This document shows, piece after piece, positions 43,917-52,626 of a stretch of DNA of 64,000 nucleotides. Positions within the stretch are counted from its first letter, which is position 1. Each line of letters begins with the position of its first letter. Both the position numbers and the translations under genes were made by a program. The stretch spans positions 1 through 64,000 of the forward strand of contig NZ_CABMQJ010000010.1 of the NCBI RefSeq assembly GCF_902388705.1, written 5' to 3'. The notes beneath the pieces are model-generated. The model made no database searches and had not been told where the DNA came from. It worked only from the letters and a program-made list of their open reading frames with translations. The DNA comes from an uncultured Alistipes sp. Its GTDB lineage: Bacteria > Bacteroidota > Bacteroidia > Bacteroidales > Rikenellaceae.

Positions 43917-46541
43917 ATGCGAAACATTTTGAAACAATTCCGCAGAAACGCGGCGCCGATTCCCTTACTGGCGATACTCCTGCTGGGGACAGGCGGTTGC
44001 GAAAAGAGCCCCGAGGTTTCCGGACTGACCCGCAACACGGACGAACTGTCGTTCGCCTACAACAAATCGACACAAAGTTTCTCGGTGCGCAACGACGGCC
44101 GCTGGACCGTTTCGAGCGACGCCGAATGGCTTTCATTCTCTCCCGCCGAAGGGGTAGGCGACGGCACGGCCTACCAATATGTATATGTAACGGCGGCACA
44201 CAACACAGGCGCCGCGCGCGACGCAGTCATCTACTTGCGCTCGTCGGACAGTTCGCTGGAAATCGCAGCGCACCAGGACGCAGGTTTCTTCGGAGTCGGC
44301 GAACCGGTCATATCCGGCGCACTCCGCATCAACTCGGCAACGCGCGCCACACTCGACATTCCCTACACCAAGGCGTCAGGCGGCGAGCAAATCCGCATAA
44401 CCGCCCGGCTTTCCGGCGAGGCCGCCCCCGGCATCGAACTGCCCGCATACGAAACGACCATCGAACAGGAGGGCGACGGCACGATCTCGGCTCCGTTCTC
44501 GGGCACACCGTCGACCATGGGCGAACTGGCAGTCTGCGTCCAAATACATATCGGCGGACAACTGGCGCAGGAATCGGAGATTACGACGGACGTGATGGAC
44601 GAAACCACCCTGCTGCTGATGACCGGCTCCCGGTTCAAATGGGGCGGCTACTACCTCGAAGAGCAACCCGGCGTGAAATCGAACCGCGGTTTCGAAATTA
44701 CCGCCGAAGATGACAACGCCGAAAATTACGACACGTACATGGTCGCATGCAACTACGGCGATGCCGGGTCGGTCGACCTGTTCGCCACCAACGCCGCCTA
44801 CAAGGAGGGGCTGGCGGCTTTCCGCGCGGCCCGCGGCCTGAACGGGTGGACGGGAACGAAAGTATACGAACACCCGGGCTATATCAAGATGGGCACGGGT
44901 TCCGTCGGCGGCTGGATACAGACCCCTGCGCTCGACGGACTCGACGGCACGGCCAACATCACCGTCGAATTCGAGTTCTTCCGCTGGCAGAACGACCCCG
45001 GCGAAGTGAATGTCCTGGCGATAGACGGCGGAACGGTGATCGGCGGAACGCTGCCCACCGCCACCCACGAATGGATTAAGATGAGTTGTATCGTACGCGA
45101 CGCGACGAGTGCGACGAAAATCCGCTGGTCGGCGGCCAACCTTTCGACTTCGGGTTCGCGCTTCACGCTGCGCAATATCGTCATCTCGGAGGCCAAGGCC
45201 CTCAAGGAACCGCTGGCCACGCCGGGGAATATCCAAAGTACGGCAACCGACAACTCGCTCGCATTCACCTGGGACGGCGTCGCGAACGCCACCGCTTACC
45301 GGGTAACGCTCGCCGAGGCGTCACGGCCGCAGTTCACGATAGCCCAGACCGTACTCGACACCCAATATACATTCGGGGAACTGGCCGAAAACACGGAATA
45401 CCTCTTTACGGTGCAGGCGCTCTACGAGGACAATGCGGCATTCGACTCTCCGGTTTCGGAGCCGGTCAGCGCCACGACGCTCCTTAACCTCCCGGCACTG
45501 CCCACGCCCGCGGTACAGCTGTTCAAATCCGAACGCGGCCTGCTCGTTTTCGAATGGACGGCCGACATGACCGACCAGCCCCAGCGTATCTTCAACATCG
45601 AACTGCGCAACGCCTCGGGCGAAGTCCTGCGCCGCTACGACCGCGTCACCTATACCGCCCAGTACCGCGCCAACCGGTTCACATTCGGCAAAGCGGCCCT
45701 TTCGACAGACTATACCTGCGCCGTACAGCTCGTTTCAACCTCCCCCGCCGACTTCAAAGACTCGGAATGGGGAACATGCCGGGTTACGAGCGCTGCGGCG
45801 CCCGACATGGCCGGAGTCGTCTTCTACGAGGACTTCAACGACATGTGGATAGCCGGCGACTACGCCAACGTCTCTTTCGGGGCAAGCCCGGCATACCTCG
45901 GCTCCACCCTGGCCCTCAAAAGCTTCGACACGGCGAGGGATAACTTTACGGAGGAAGCCGCGGCATGCATGCCGACCCTGAACGCAACCGACGTTTTCGG
46001 CCCGACGACGGCAAACGCCGCCTACCGCGAAACCTACTGGGGTGCGTGGAGCGAGGATTGGGCGACGCTGGCTGTCAATGCCGCAGCACTGCCCTACAAC
46101 ACGAAGATATACCCCTGCTGCGGCTGCATAAAATACGGCACCGGGTCGGCCAACGGCGTGCTGACGCTTCCGGCGCTGACAAAGCTCGAAAGCGCGACCG
46201 ACGTAACGCTCACCTTCAAGGCACACCCCTACGCCGTACCCAACGCGTCGAGCGGCTCGCTCGAAGTCTCGGCGAGCGAGGGCCTCAACGTGACGGTAGC
46301 GATTTATTCCGGCGCCGGTTCGATTGAGGGCGCAGACAGCGACGGCAAAATGGTGCTCGCCAACCGGACGCCTGCCGAATCGGGCGCTAATGCCGCAGGG
46401 ACATTTATCTTCACCGAACACACCGTACGGATCACGGGCGCCGACGCTACGACGCGCATCCTGATCGCCAGCGGCAAGGAGGCAAAATTCGTAAGTTCGA
46501 AAAACCGCATCTGGCTCGACGACATCAAAGTCACCCGGTAA
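43917..46541 (+). CDS. BACON-domain surface lipoprotein with fibronectin III modules
   Basis: An 874-residue lipoprotein with lipobox at C28 (LGTGGC; start at the ATG at 43917, since the frame upstream has no signal). Residues about 35-125 form a BACON module (TDELSFAYNKSTQSFSVRNDGRWTVSS), a Bacteroidetes domain linked to binding at the cell surface. A jelly-roll-like region (about 250-435, with paired FEITAEDDN...) and two fibronectin III-like domains (about 440-530 and 535-630) follow. A second jelly-roll-like region closes the protein (SSKNRIWLDDIKVTR). No catalytic residues were seen. It sits 93 bases before the sn-glycerol-1-phosphate dehydrogenase gene and probably heads the operon as a substrate-binding protein, the place SusE/F-type proteins take in other loci. 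Confidence 0.75.
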   Translation: MRNILKQFRRNAAPIPLLAILLLGTGGCEKSPEVSGLTRNTDELSFAYNKSTQSFSVRNDGRWTVSSDAEWLSFSPAEGVGDGTAYQYVYVTAAHNTGAARDAVIYLRSSDSSLEIAAHQDAGFFGVGEPVISGALRINSATRATLDIPYTKASGGEQIRITARLSGEAAPGIELPAYETTIEQEGDGTISAPFSGTPSTMGELAVCVQIHIGGQLAQESEITTDVMDETTLLLMTGSRFKWGGYYLEEQPGVKSNRGFEITAEDDNAENYDTYMVACNYGDAGSVDLFATNAAYKEGLAAFRAARGLNGWTGTKVYEHPGYIKMGTGSVGGWIQTPALDGLDGTANITVEFEFFRWQNDPGEVNVLAIDGGTVIGGTLPTATHEWIKMSCIVRDATSATKIRWSAANLSTSGSRFTLRNIVISEAKALKEPLATPGNIQSTATDNSLAFTWDGVANATAYRVTLAEASRPQFTIAQTVLDTQYTFGELAENTEYLFTVQALYEDNAAFDSPVSEPVSATTLLNLPALPTPAVQLFKSERGLLVFEWTADMTDQPQRIFNIELRNASGEVLRRYDRVTYTAQYRANRFTFGKAALSTDYTCAVQLVSTSPADFKDSEWGTCRVTSAAAPDMAGVVFYEDFNDMWIAGDYANVSFGASPAYLGSTLALKSFDTARDNFTEEAAACMPTLNATDVFGPTTANAAYRETYWGAWSEDWATLAVNAAALPYNTKIYPCCGCIKYGTGSANGVLTLPALTKLESATDVTLTFKAHPYAVPNASSGSLEVSASEGLNVTVAIYSGAGSIEGADSDGKMVLANRTPAESGANAAGTFIFTEHTVRITGADATTRILIASGKEAKFVSSKNRIWLDDIKVTR

Positions 46542-46634
46542 CGAACGCTACGAAACCCATACACTTATTATATAACCCGACGCCGGGCGGGGAGCACACC
46601 TCCCCGCCCCGTCAAAATCCGCAAGGATACAGTC

Positions 46635-47975
46635 ATGAATAAAATCGAAAGTGCTCTGTCGAGAACGACAGATACCAAGGCGCTCGTTCTCGGCGAGGAC
46701 GCAATCCCACAGGCGGCGCAAATGTTCAAAAACCTTTTTCCCGGGCAGCGGGCCCTTGTCGTCGCCGACACGAACACATTCAAGGTAGCCGGCAGGCAAA
46801 CCGAAAAACTGTTCAGCGAAGCCGGCATCCCGCAGGAAACACCCTTCGTCTTCACCGATCCGGCACTTTACGCCGAATGGAAATACGTCGAGATACTCGA
46901 AGAGCGGCTCCGGCAAACCGACGCCATTCCCGTAGCGGTCGGCTCGGGCGTAATAAACGACCTCACGAAATTCGTCGCCTCGCACTGCCGCCGCCGCTAC
47001 ATGTGCGTGGGAACCGCGGCCTCCATGGACGGATACACGGCCTACGGTTCGTCGATCACATACGAAGGCAACAAACAGACCTTCGACTGCCCGGCGCCTT
47101 ACGGCATGGTGCTCGACCCGGGCATTTCGGCCGCTGCGCCCGAAGAGATGTCCGCCTCGGGATATGCCGACCTGATAGCCAAAATCCCGGCCGGGGCCGA
47201 CTGGCTGATTGCCGATGCCCTCGGCGTCGAGCGACTCGACGAATTCGCATTCCACGAAGTGCAGGACGGGCTGCGCGAAGCGCTTTCCGACCCGGAAGGC
47301 ATCCGCAGGGGCGACGTACGCAAAGTCGGACAACTGGCCGAGGGACTGCTGTTGAGCGGGTTCGCCATGCAGGCGGTACAGTCGAGCCGCCCCGCATCGG
47401 GCGCTGAACACCAGTTCAGCCATTACTGGGACATGGAACACCTCACGCACGACGGCAAACCGGTATCGCACGGATTCAAGGTCGGCATCGGCACCCTCGC
47501 CTCGACGGCATTCCTGGAACTGCTCATCGCAACGCCGGTCGAAGAGCTCGACGTCGAAGCCCGTGTCGCCGCATGGAAGCCCTGGGAGGAGGTGGAACGC
47601 GAAATAGCCCACGTATTCGACGGTCGCGCGGACTTCATCGCCCGGGGCATCAAGGAAACCCGCGGCAAATATGTCGACAAAGAGGGGCTGCGGCACCAGC
47701 TGACGGCTCTGCGGCAAAAGTGGCCTGCACTCCGTGAAAGCCTCCGCCGACAGATACTCCCGTTCACGGAAATCCGGGAAAGGCTGCGCCTGGTCGGCGC
47801 TCCGTACGAGCCGGAGCAAATCGGGGTTTCCCGGGCCGGGCTGCGTGATACGTTCATCAAAATTCCCTACATGCGCAGCCGTTTCACCAACATCGACATC
47901 GCATTCCGGTGCGGCTACATGGACGAATGGCTCGACCGGCTCTTCGGCCGAGGCGGCATCTGGGAAATCAAATGA
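46635..47975 (+). CDS. egsA: sn-glycerol-1-phosphate dehydrogenase
   Basis: A cytoplasmic NAD(P)-dependent enzyme of the iron-containing alcohol dehydrogenase superfamily that interconverts dihydroxyacetone phosphate and sn-glycerol 1-phosphate, the enantiomer used in archaeal lipids and in lipoteichoic acid repeat units. The nucleotide loop (AVGSGVINDLTKFVA, about residues 96-110), the conserved CVGTAASMDGYTAYGS, a metal-binding ADLIAKIPAGADW and HxxxxH-type HGFKVGIG are visible, as in AraM/EgsA proteins. At 446 residues it is longer than the ~350-400 norm; the extra part is C-terminal. The stop codon overlaps the next start (ATGA). No prenyltransferase for ether lipids is nearby, and the neighbours are catabolic, so I infer that it works in the direction of dihydroxyacetone phosphate. 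Confidence 0.85.
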   Translation: MNKIESALSRTTDTKALVLGEDAIPQAAQMFKNLFPGQRALVVADTNTFKVAGRQTEKLFSEAGIPQETPFVFTDPALYAEWKYVEILEERLRQTDAIPVAVGSGVINDLTKFVASHCRRRYMCVGTAASMDGYTAYGSSITYEGNKQTFDCPAPYGMVLDPGISAAAPEEMSASGYADLIAKIPAGADWLIADALGVERLDEFAFHEVQDGLREALSDPEGIRRGDVRKVGQLAEGLLLSGFAMQAVQSSRPASGAEHQFSHYWDMEHLTHDGKPVSHGFKVGIGTLASTAFLELLIATPVEELDVEARVAAWKPWEEVEREIAHVFDGRADFIARGIKETRGKYVDKEGLRHQLTALRQKWPALRESLRRQILPFTEIRERLRLVGAPYEPEQIGVSRAGLRDTFIKIPYMRSRFTNIDIAFRCGYMDEWLDRLFGRGGIWEIK

Positions 47976-49459
47976 CAAGCCGGAAAACCATGACACCCGA
48001 ACAGAAAAAACGCTTCAAATACTGGCAGACACGGACCCTCATCGGTACCATGTTCGGCTACGCGCTGTTCTACTTCCTGCGCAAGAACTTTTCGCTGGCC
48101 ATGCCCGGCATGGAGGCCGACCTCGGCATCTCGAAAACCGGACTGGGAATCTTCCTGACACTCCACGGACTGGTTTACGGATGCTCACAGCTCATCAACG
48201 GCATGTTCGCCGACCGCAAGAACGCCCGCTACTACATGTCGATCGGCCTGTTGCTGTGTGCACTGGCCAATTTCGCCTTCGGATTCGGCGAGGATGTTTC
48301 CTACTGGATAACGGGCGTGCACCAGGGCGTGCCGTTCACCAACTACCTGATTCTCTTCATGGGAATCATGTGGGTGCTGAACGGGCTGCTGCAGGGAGCG
48401 GGCTTCCCGCCCTGCGCGCGGCTGCTGACACACTGGATTCCGCCGCGCGAACTGGCTACCAAAATGTCGATCTGGAACACGTCGCACACCGTTGGCGCAG
48501 GCGCCGTAATCATCCTCTGCGGATACATCATGAGCCACATGGGCACCGACATGAGCGGCAATGCGGACGTGGTGGCGGCTATCGCCGCCAACCTGCACAT
48601 CTCGCCCGACGATGCCGAAGGCATGCAGCGCGTAATGACTTCGGCGGCACACGTCGGCGCATGGCGCTGGTGCTTCTGGATTCCGGCCGGAATCGCATTC
48701 ATCGGCTCCGTCGCCCTCTTCATGACCCTGCGCGACACACCCTCGTCGGTCGGCCTGTCCGAGCTGGAGGGCACGGAAACCGCCTCGAAAGCCGCTGCGA
48801 GCAAACAGGCGCAGGCAGCCGAGGCAAAGGCGTTCATCCGCAAGCAGGTCTTCCGAAACCCCATCATGTGGATACTGGCCTTCGCCAATTTCTTTGTCTA
48901 CACGGTTCGTTTCGCCGTCCTCGACTGGGGGCCGTCCCTGTTGAGCCAGTCGAAAGGCGTGAGCATGACCAATGCCGGCTGGCTGGTCGCCATGTTCGAA
49001 ATCGCCGGAACCGTCGGGATGCTCTTCGCCGGATGGGCCACCGACCGCTGGCTCAAGGGGCGGGCACACCGGACATGCGTTTTCTGCATGCTCGCCACGG
49101 CTGTTTTCATCGCCCTCTTCTGGCAGTTGCCCCCGACGACCCCCGTATGGGTATTCTTCGTCGTCCTCTGTGCCGCAGGCTTCTGCATCTACGGCCCACA
49201 GGCGCTCATAGGCATCGCAGCCGCAAACCAGGCCACCAAAAAGGCAGCCGCGACGGCCAACGGATTCAAAAGCCTGTTCGGCTACTTGAGCACAATCGTG
49301 TCGGGCATCGGATTCGGGTTCGTCGCCCAGCATTTCGGATGGAGCTACGCCTACATCGTCATGATAGTCATGGCGCTCGTCGGCATGGGCATCCTGCTTT
49401 TGATGTGGAATGCCGGGGCCGACGGCTACGGGCAGACGCAGGAAACCCCGGAAAAATAA
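47972..49459 (+). CDS. GlpT/UhpT-type organophosphate:phosphate antiporter
   Basis: An inner-membrane major facilitator protein of 495 residues with about 12 membrane segments. Typical GlpT-family features are the first segment GTMFGYALFYFLRKNFSLAMPG (residues ~24-45), the motif FADRKNARYYM in the loop after helix 2, and a second half starting with FRNPIMWILAFANFFVYTVRFAVLDWGP. The family exchanges glycerol 3-phosphate or hexose phosphates for phosphate. The operon (glycerol-1-phosphate dehydrogenase upstream, overlapping by four bases; phosphodiesterase 71 bases downstream) makes a glycerol phosphate the likely cargo. The ATG at 47972 is the first plausible start; another at 47990 is possible. 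Confidence 0.9.
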   Translation: MTSRKTMTPEQKKRFKYWQTRTLIGTMFGYALFYFLRKNFSLAMPGMEADLGISKTGLGIFLTLHGLVYGCSQLINGMFADRKNARYYMSIGLLLCALANFAFGFGEDVSYWITGVHQGVPFTNYLILFMGIMWVLNGLLQGAGFPPCARLLTHWIPPRELATKMSIWNTSHTVGAGAVIILCGYIMSHMGTDMSGNADVVAAIAANLHISPDDAEGMQRVMTSAAHVGAWRWCFWIPAGIAFIGSVALFMTLRDTPSSVGLSELEGTETASKAAASKQAQAAEAKAFIRKQVFRNPIMWILAFANFFVYTVRFAVLDWGPSLLSQSKGVSMTNAGWLVAMFEIAGTVGMLFAGWATDRWLKGRAHRTCVFCMLATAVFIALFWQLPPTTPVWVFFVVLCAAGFCIYGPQALIGIAAANQATKKAAATANGFKSLFGYLSTIVSGIGFGFVAQHFGWSYAYIVMIVMALVGMGILLLMWNAGADGYGQTQETPEK

Positions 49460-49530
49460 GCGCCGGCCGGTACGGGATACAACCGTTTTTCAGTAAATTG
49501 ACACATGAAACACAACCCAATAACCGAATT

Positions 49531-50313
49531 ATGAAACAGATTTTATGTACGTTGGCTGCCATAGCCTGTGTTTTCACAGCGACAGCCCAGACCAAAGTGG
49601 TCGCCCACCGCGGATACCACGCGAAAAAAGGCTCGGCGGAAAACACGGTATCGAGCCTGCGGAACGCACAGAAACTCGGAGTTTACGGCGTGGAATTCGA
49701 CGTCAACCTCACGGCCGACGACTCGCTGATCGTTTTCCACGGCCCCTGGCTCGAGGACAAGGCAGGCAAGGAACACCTCCATGTGCAAAAGAGCAACTAC
49801 CGGGATATCGCCGTCCACCGCGTGCAGAACGGCCAGCCGATTCCGACCCTGCGCGAGTTCCTGCGGCAGGGGCAGCAGGACGAAAACACCAGGCTCGTCC
49901 TCGAAATCAAGAAGCACGCCACCCCCAAACGGGAAACGGAAGCCGTCGCGGCAATCGTCGCGCTCGTGCGCGAAACAGGCGTGGCCGGACACACCGAATA
50001 CCTGTCGTTCAGCCAGCATGTCTGCCGCGAGCTGATGCGGCTGCAACCCGGCGCGAAGGTCATTTACGTCAACGGCGATTTGACGCCCGACCAGCTCAAG
50101 GCACAGGGATACGCCGGGCTCTCCTACAACCTGAATATCCTGATGAACCGTCCCGAGTGGATCGTGCGGGCCCATGAACTGGGCCTGGAGGTCACGCTCT
50201 GGATGACCAACCAACCCGATATCATCGAGTGGGGAATCCGCCACAACGTCGACTTCGTCTCTTCCGACGATCCCGTCATGGCGAAAGAGGTAATCCGGAA
50301 ATACAGGCCGTAG
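49531..50313 (+). CDS. Exported glycerophosphodiester phosphodiesterase
   Basis: A periplasmic hydrolase of glycerophosphodiesters, giving a glycerol phosphate and an alcohol. The signal peptide is residues 1-19 (MKQILCTLAAIACVFTATA). The GDPD catalytic set is present: H26-R27-G28 (VVAHRGYH), metal ligands E55 and D57 (GVEFDVN) and H70 (VFHGPW), in a TIM barrel of about 240 residues. The C-terminus has the usual SYNLNILMNRPEWIVRAHELGLEVTLWMTN. It is the third enzyme of a probable operon (dehydrogenase, transporter, phosphodiesterase), supplying the transporter's cargo. Confidence 0.9.
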   Translation: MKQILCTLAAIACVFTATAQTKVVAHRGYHAKKGSAENTVSSLRNAQKLGVYGVEFDVNLTADDSLIVFHGPWLEDKAGKEHLHVQKSNYRDIAVHRVQNGQPIPTLREFLRQGQQDENTRLVLEIKKHATPKRETEAVAAIVALVRETGVAGHTEYLSFSQHVCRELMRLQPGAKVIYVNGDLTPDQLKAQGYAGLSYNLNILMNRPEWIVRAHELGLEVTLWMTNQPDIIEWGIRHNVDFVSSDDPVMAKEVIRKYRP

Positions 50314-50409
50314 CCCCGCGCGGGGAAGGCTCCGCACCCGGCACAGGCCGGGGTATAATCCAGACGGCCCGGATTTGTCCCGGTGCCGCAGGCACATCCC
50401 CGTACACAA

Positions 50410-50443
50410 CTATCCCCCGCAATCCGGCGATTGCGGGGGATAG
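50410..50443. terminator. Hairpin between convergent genes
   Basis: CTATCCCCCGCAAT (50410-50423) pairs with ATTGCGGGGGATAG (50430-50443). The T-run is weak on both sides, so it may work with Rho or as a transcript end. Confidence 0.6.
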
Positions 50444-50514
50444 CATTTCACACGCAGCGCATGCCCGCCAAAACACGGACGCATCCGCCTGCCGAGCGGT
50501 TCCGGCTGCGCCTG

Positions 50515-51372
50515 CTATTCCAGCCGGGCGTCCAGGACGATGGGATAATGATCCGAAATATAGGGTGCGCCGTAATCGCCGCGCAGGACGGCGAAACGGT
50601 CGGCACGGGCATTGTCGTAGAAGATATGGTCGATCACCACGACCTGCCCTTCGCGTTTCCCGAATCCGTTGAAAGTCGTGCCCCGGTCTGTTTTCCGGGC
50701 AGTTTCGCGGGCATCTTTCATCACCGCTTTCAGCGGGTCGAAAATGGGATTGCCCGTTTCCGAATTGAAGTCGGCCGACAGGAACACCGGCATTCCCGCG
50801 GGCACGAGTTCGGCCATTTTCGCCACGATGAGTTTCAGCCCTTCGGCGCGCGCCTGCTTGCCTTTATGGTCGAGATGGGTGTTGAAGAAACAGAACTTTT
50901 TGCCGGTGGCTTTCACCGTAAAAATGCCCCAGGTGCACGTACGCCTGCAAGCCCCGTCCCAGCCGCGCGACACCTCACCGGGCGTTTCCGAGAGCCAGAA
51001 CGTACCGTTCTCCCCTACTTCGACCTTGTTCGTGTCGTAATAAATCGCCATCATTTCGCCCCCGGCCTTGCCGTCGTCGCGTCCGACGCCGATGCGTTTG
51101 TAGTGCGGCAGATTGGCGTCGAGGAACGCAATCTGGTCGGGGCACCCCTCCTGAATGCCCATAACGGTCGGCTGCTCCTTCTCGACCATGTCGACGGAGG
51201 CCTGTTTGCGGTTGTCCCAGAAATTGTCGAGGTCGACTTTGGGCTGCCCGCTCATACGGACGTTATAGGAAATCACCCGGATACGGTTTCCCTTTCCGGA
51301 ATTTTGCCGCGCGCAGCCGGCCAGCGGCAGCAGCGTCAGCGAACATATCAATAAAAAGAGGTTCTTTTTCAT
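50515..51372 (-). CDS. Endonuclease/exonuclease/phosphatase-fold lipoprotein, copy 1
   Basis: A 285-residue lipoprotein (lipobox C20, PLAGC) of the DNase I-like metal phosphoesterase superfamily, which includes sphingomyelinases, inositol phosphatases and nucleases. Motifs in order: SYNVRMSG, VMGIQEG (metal-binding glutamate), FFNTHLDHKG, LSADFNSE, VIDHIFYDN and ISDHYPI (catalytic D-H). It lies 21 bases after the second copy, so the two are cotranscribed and both probably sit in the outer membrane. The neighbouring phosphodiesterase locus and SusC/SusD pair make a phosphodiester or phosphoester substrate more likely than DNA. Confidence 0.85.
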   Translation of the reverse strand: MKKNLFLLICSLTLLPLAGCARQNSGKGNRIRVISYNVRMSGQPKVDLDNFWDNRKQASVDMVEKEQPTVMGIQEGCPDQIAFLDANLPHYKRIGVGRDDGKAGGEMMAIYYDTNKVEVGENGTFWLSETPGEVSRGWDGACRRTCTWGIFTVKATGKKFCFFNTHLDHKGKQARAEGLKLIVAKMAELVPAGMPVFLSADFNSETGNPIFDPLKAVMKDARETARKTDRGTTFNGFGKREGQVVVIDHIFYDNARADRFAVLRGDYGAPYISDHYPIVLDARLE

Positions 51373-51393
51373 GGTAAGTCTTGTTTTTGATGT

Positions 51394-52326
51394 TTAAAGT
51401 TCGATGATTGCATAAATCGGATAGTGGTCGGACACGTAGGCGACCGAACCGTAGCTTTCGGTAACGGTGTGGTACTCCTTTACCGCCAGCGTTTTCGTGT
51501 AAAACACATGGTCGATGATACCCGTTTTCGCACCCCAGCCGTTGTAGGTGCCGTTAAAGTCGGTATGCCCCTCGGGCGCATCGTCGCGGGCGAGCCCCAT
51601 GCTCTTTTTCAATTCCGCGAAAATCGCATCGCCGGACGTGGTGTTGAAGTCGGCCGTCAGCAATTGCGGATGTCCGTCGGGATTGTACTGCGCGAAGCGG
51701 GCCAGAATCAGCTCCATGCTTTTCGCACGGGCCCCGGCGACCAGGTCGAGGTGGGTATTGATATAGCAGAACCGCCTGCCCGTGGCTTTCAGCCGGAAGA
51801 GGCCCCATGTGGCCGACCGGTAATGGCCTGCGCCCCAACCAATCGCTTTCGAGGGCTTGTCGGGGGTTTCCGAGAGCCAGAACGTGCCGCCGTCGATTTT
51901 CTCGACATCGGCCTTGCGGAAAAGGATACCCATGCACTCGCCTTTCTGCGCCCCGTCGTCGCGTCCGACGCCGAATCCGTCGTACGCGTCGGCAAGTTGC
52001 GCTTTGAAATAGAGCCATTGCGTATTATAAACCGCCTCCTGAAATCCGACGACCGTCGGTTTCTGGTCTTTTATCAAATCCACACAGGCCGTCTTGCGAA
52101 AATCCCAATTGTTGGCGGGATTCGTTTCGCTTGCGGAGCCGTAGCGCACGTTGAAGCTCATCACCTTCACCTCCCCCGCTTCGGGGTATTTCTGCAAAAC
52201 GGTTTCATGGATTGTCCCGCCGCCGTTCCCGGGTTTGGGTTCGGTTCCGGAGTTGTTATTCGACGACGAGCAGGCAGCAGCATTGCACAGCAGGCAGGCT
52301 GCTGCAATAAAAATTCGTGATTTCAT
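51394..52326 (-). CDS. Endonuclease/exonuclease/phosphatase-fold lipoprotein, copy 2
   Basis: A 310-residue lipoprotein (lipobox C19, NAAAC) followed by a Ser/Asn/Gly-rich linker (~20-40). Active-site motifs: SFNVRYGS, VGFQEAVYN, INTHLDLVAG, LTADFNTTSG, IDHVFYT and SDHYPIYA. It is paralogous to copy 1 (same motifs, related loops such as GTFWLSETP and IGVGRDDG or FGVGRDDGAQ). The first gene of the pair, it is divergent from the third SusC, with a 300-base AT-rich gap between. Confidence 0.85.
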   Translation of the reverse strand: MKSRIFIAAACLLCNAAACSSSNNNSGTEPKPGNGGGTIHETVLQKYPEAGEVKVMSFNVRYGSASETNPANNWDFRKTACVDLIKDQKPTVVGFQEAVYNTQWLYFKAQLADAYDGFGVGRDDGAQKGECMGILFRKADVEKIDGGTFWLSETPDKPSKAIGWGAGHYRSATWGLFRLKATGRRFCYINTHLDLVAGARAKSMELILARFAQYNPDGHPQLLTADFNTTSGDAIFAELKKSMGLARDDAPEGHTDFNGTYNGWGAKTGIIDHVFYTKTLAVKEYHTVTESYGSVAYVSDHYPIYAIIEL

Positions 52327-52626
52327 TGTAGTAGGATTTTAGTGGGAATACCCGGTTGCACTGACCGCCCGTCGGAATGCGTTGAAAGCCGTATATTACG
52401 ACTCGAAATTACGAAAACACCACCTTTTGCTTCGAAATTTCGATTTAAAGATATATATTTTCTTAAAAACTTCGATACATTCTGATAAAAAAAATATATA
52501 TTTGTGTTAATCAGGGTCCGGAACGGATCCGCATTAACCATCAAAACCAGTCTGCCTATGGAGAAAAACAAGTAGCGAACCACCAAATGACCGCCCAACA
52601 AAAAACCACTTAAAACCACTTGATTC
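52327..52626. other. AT-rich divergent promoter region upstream of the third SusC
   Basis: Between the phosphoesterase gene (minus) and the SusC gene (plus). TATATTTG at 52497-52504 matches the -7 element and would serve SusC, about 120 bases before its ATG. No clear -33 match or inverted repeat of invertible-promoter type was found. Confidence 0.5.

Noticed and set aside
52327..52626. Possible invertible promoter upstream of the third SusC
   Set aside because: I looked for inverted repeats flanking the -7 element, as in known Bacteroides inversions, and found none. The G9 tract is the better candidate for switching.
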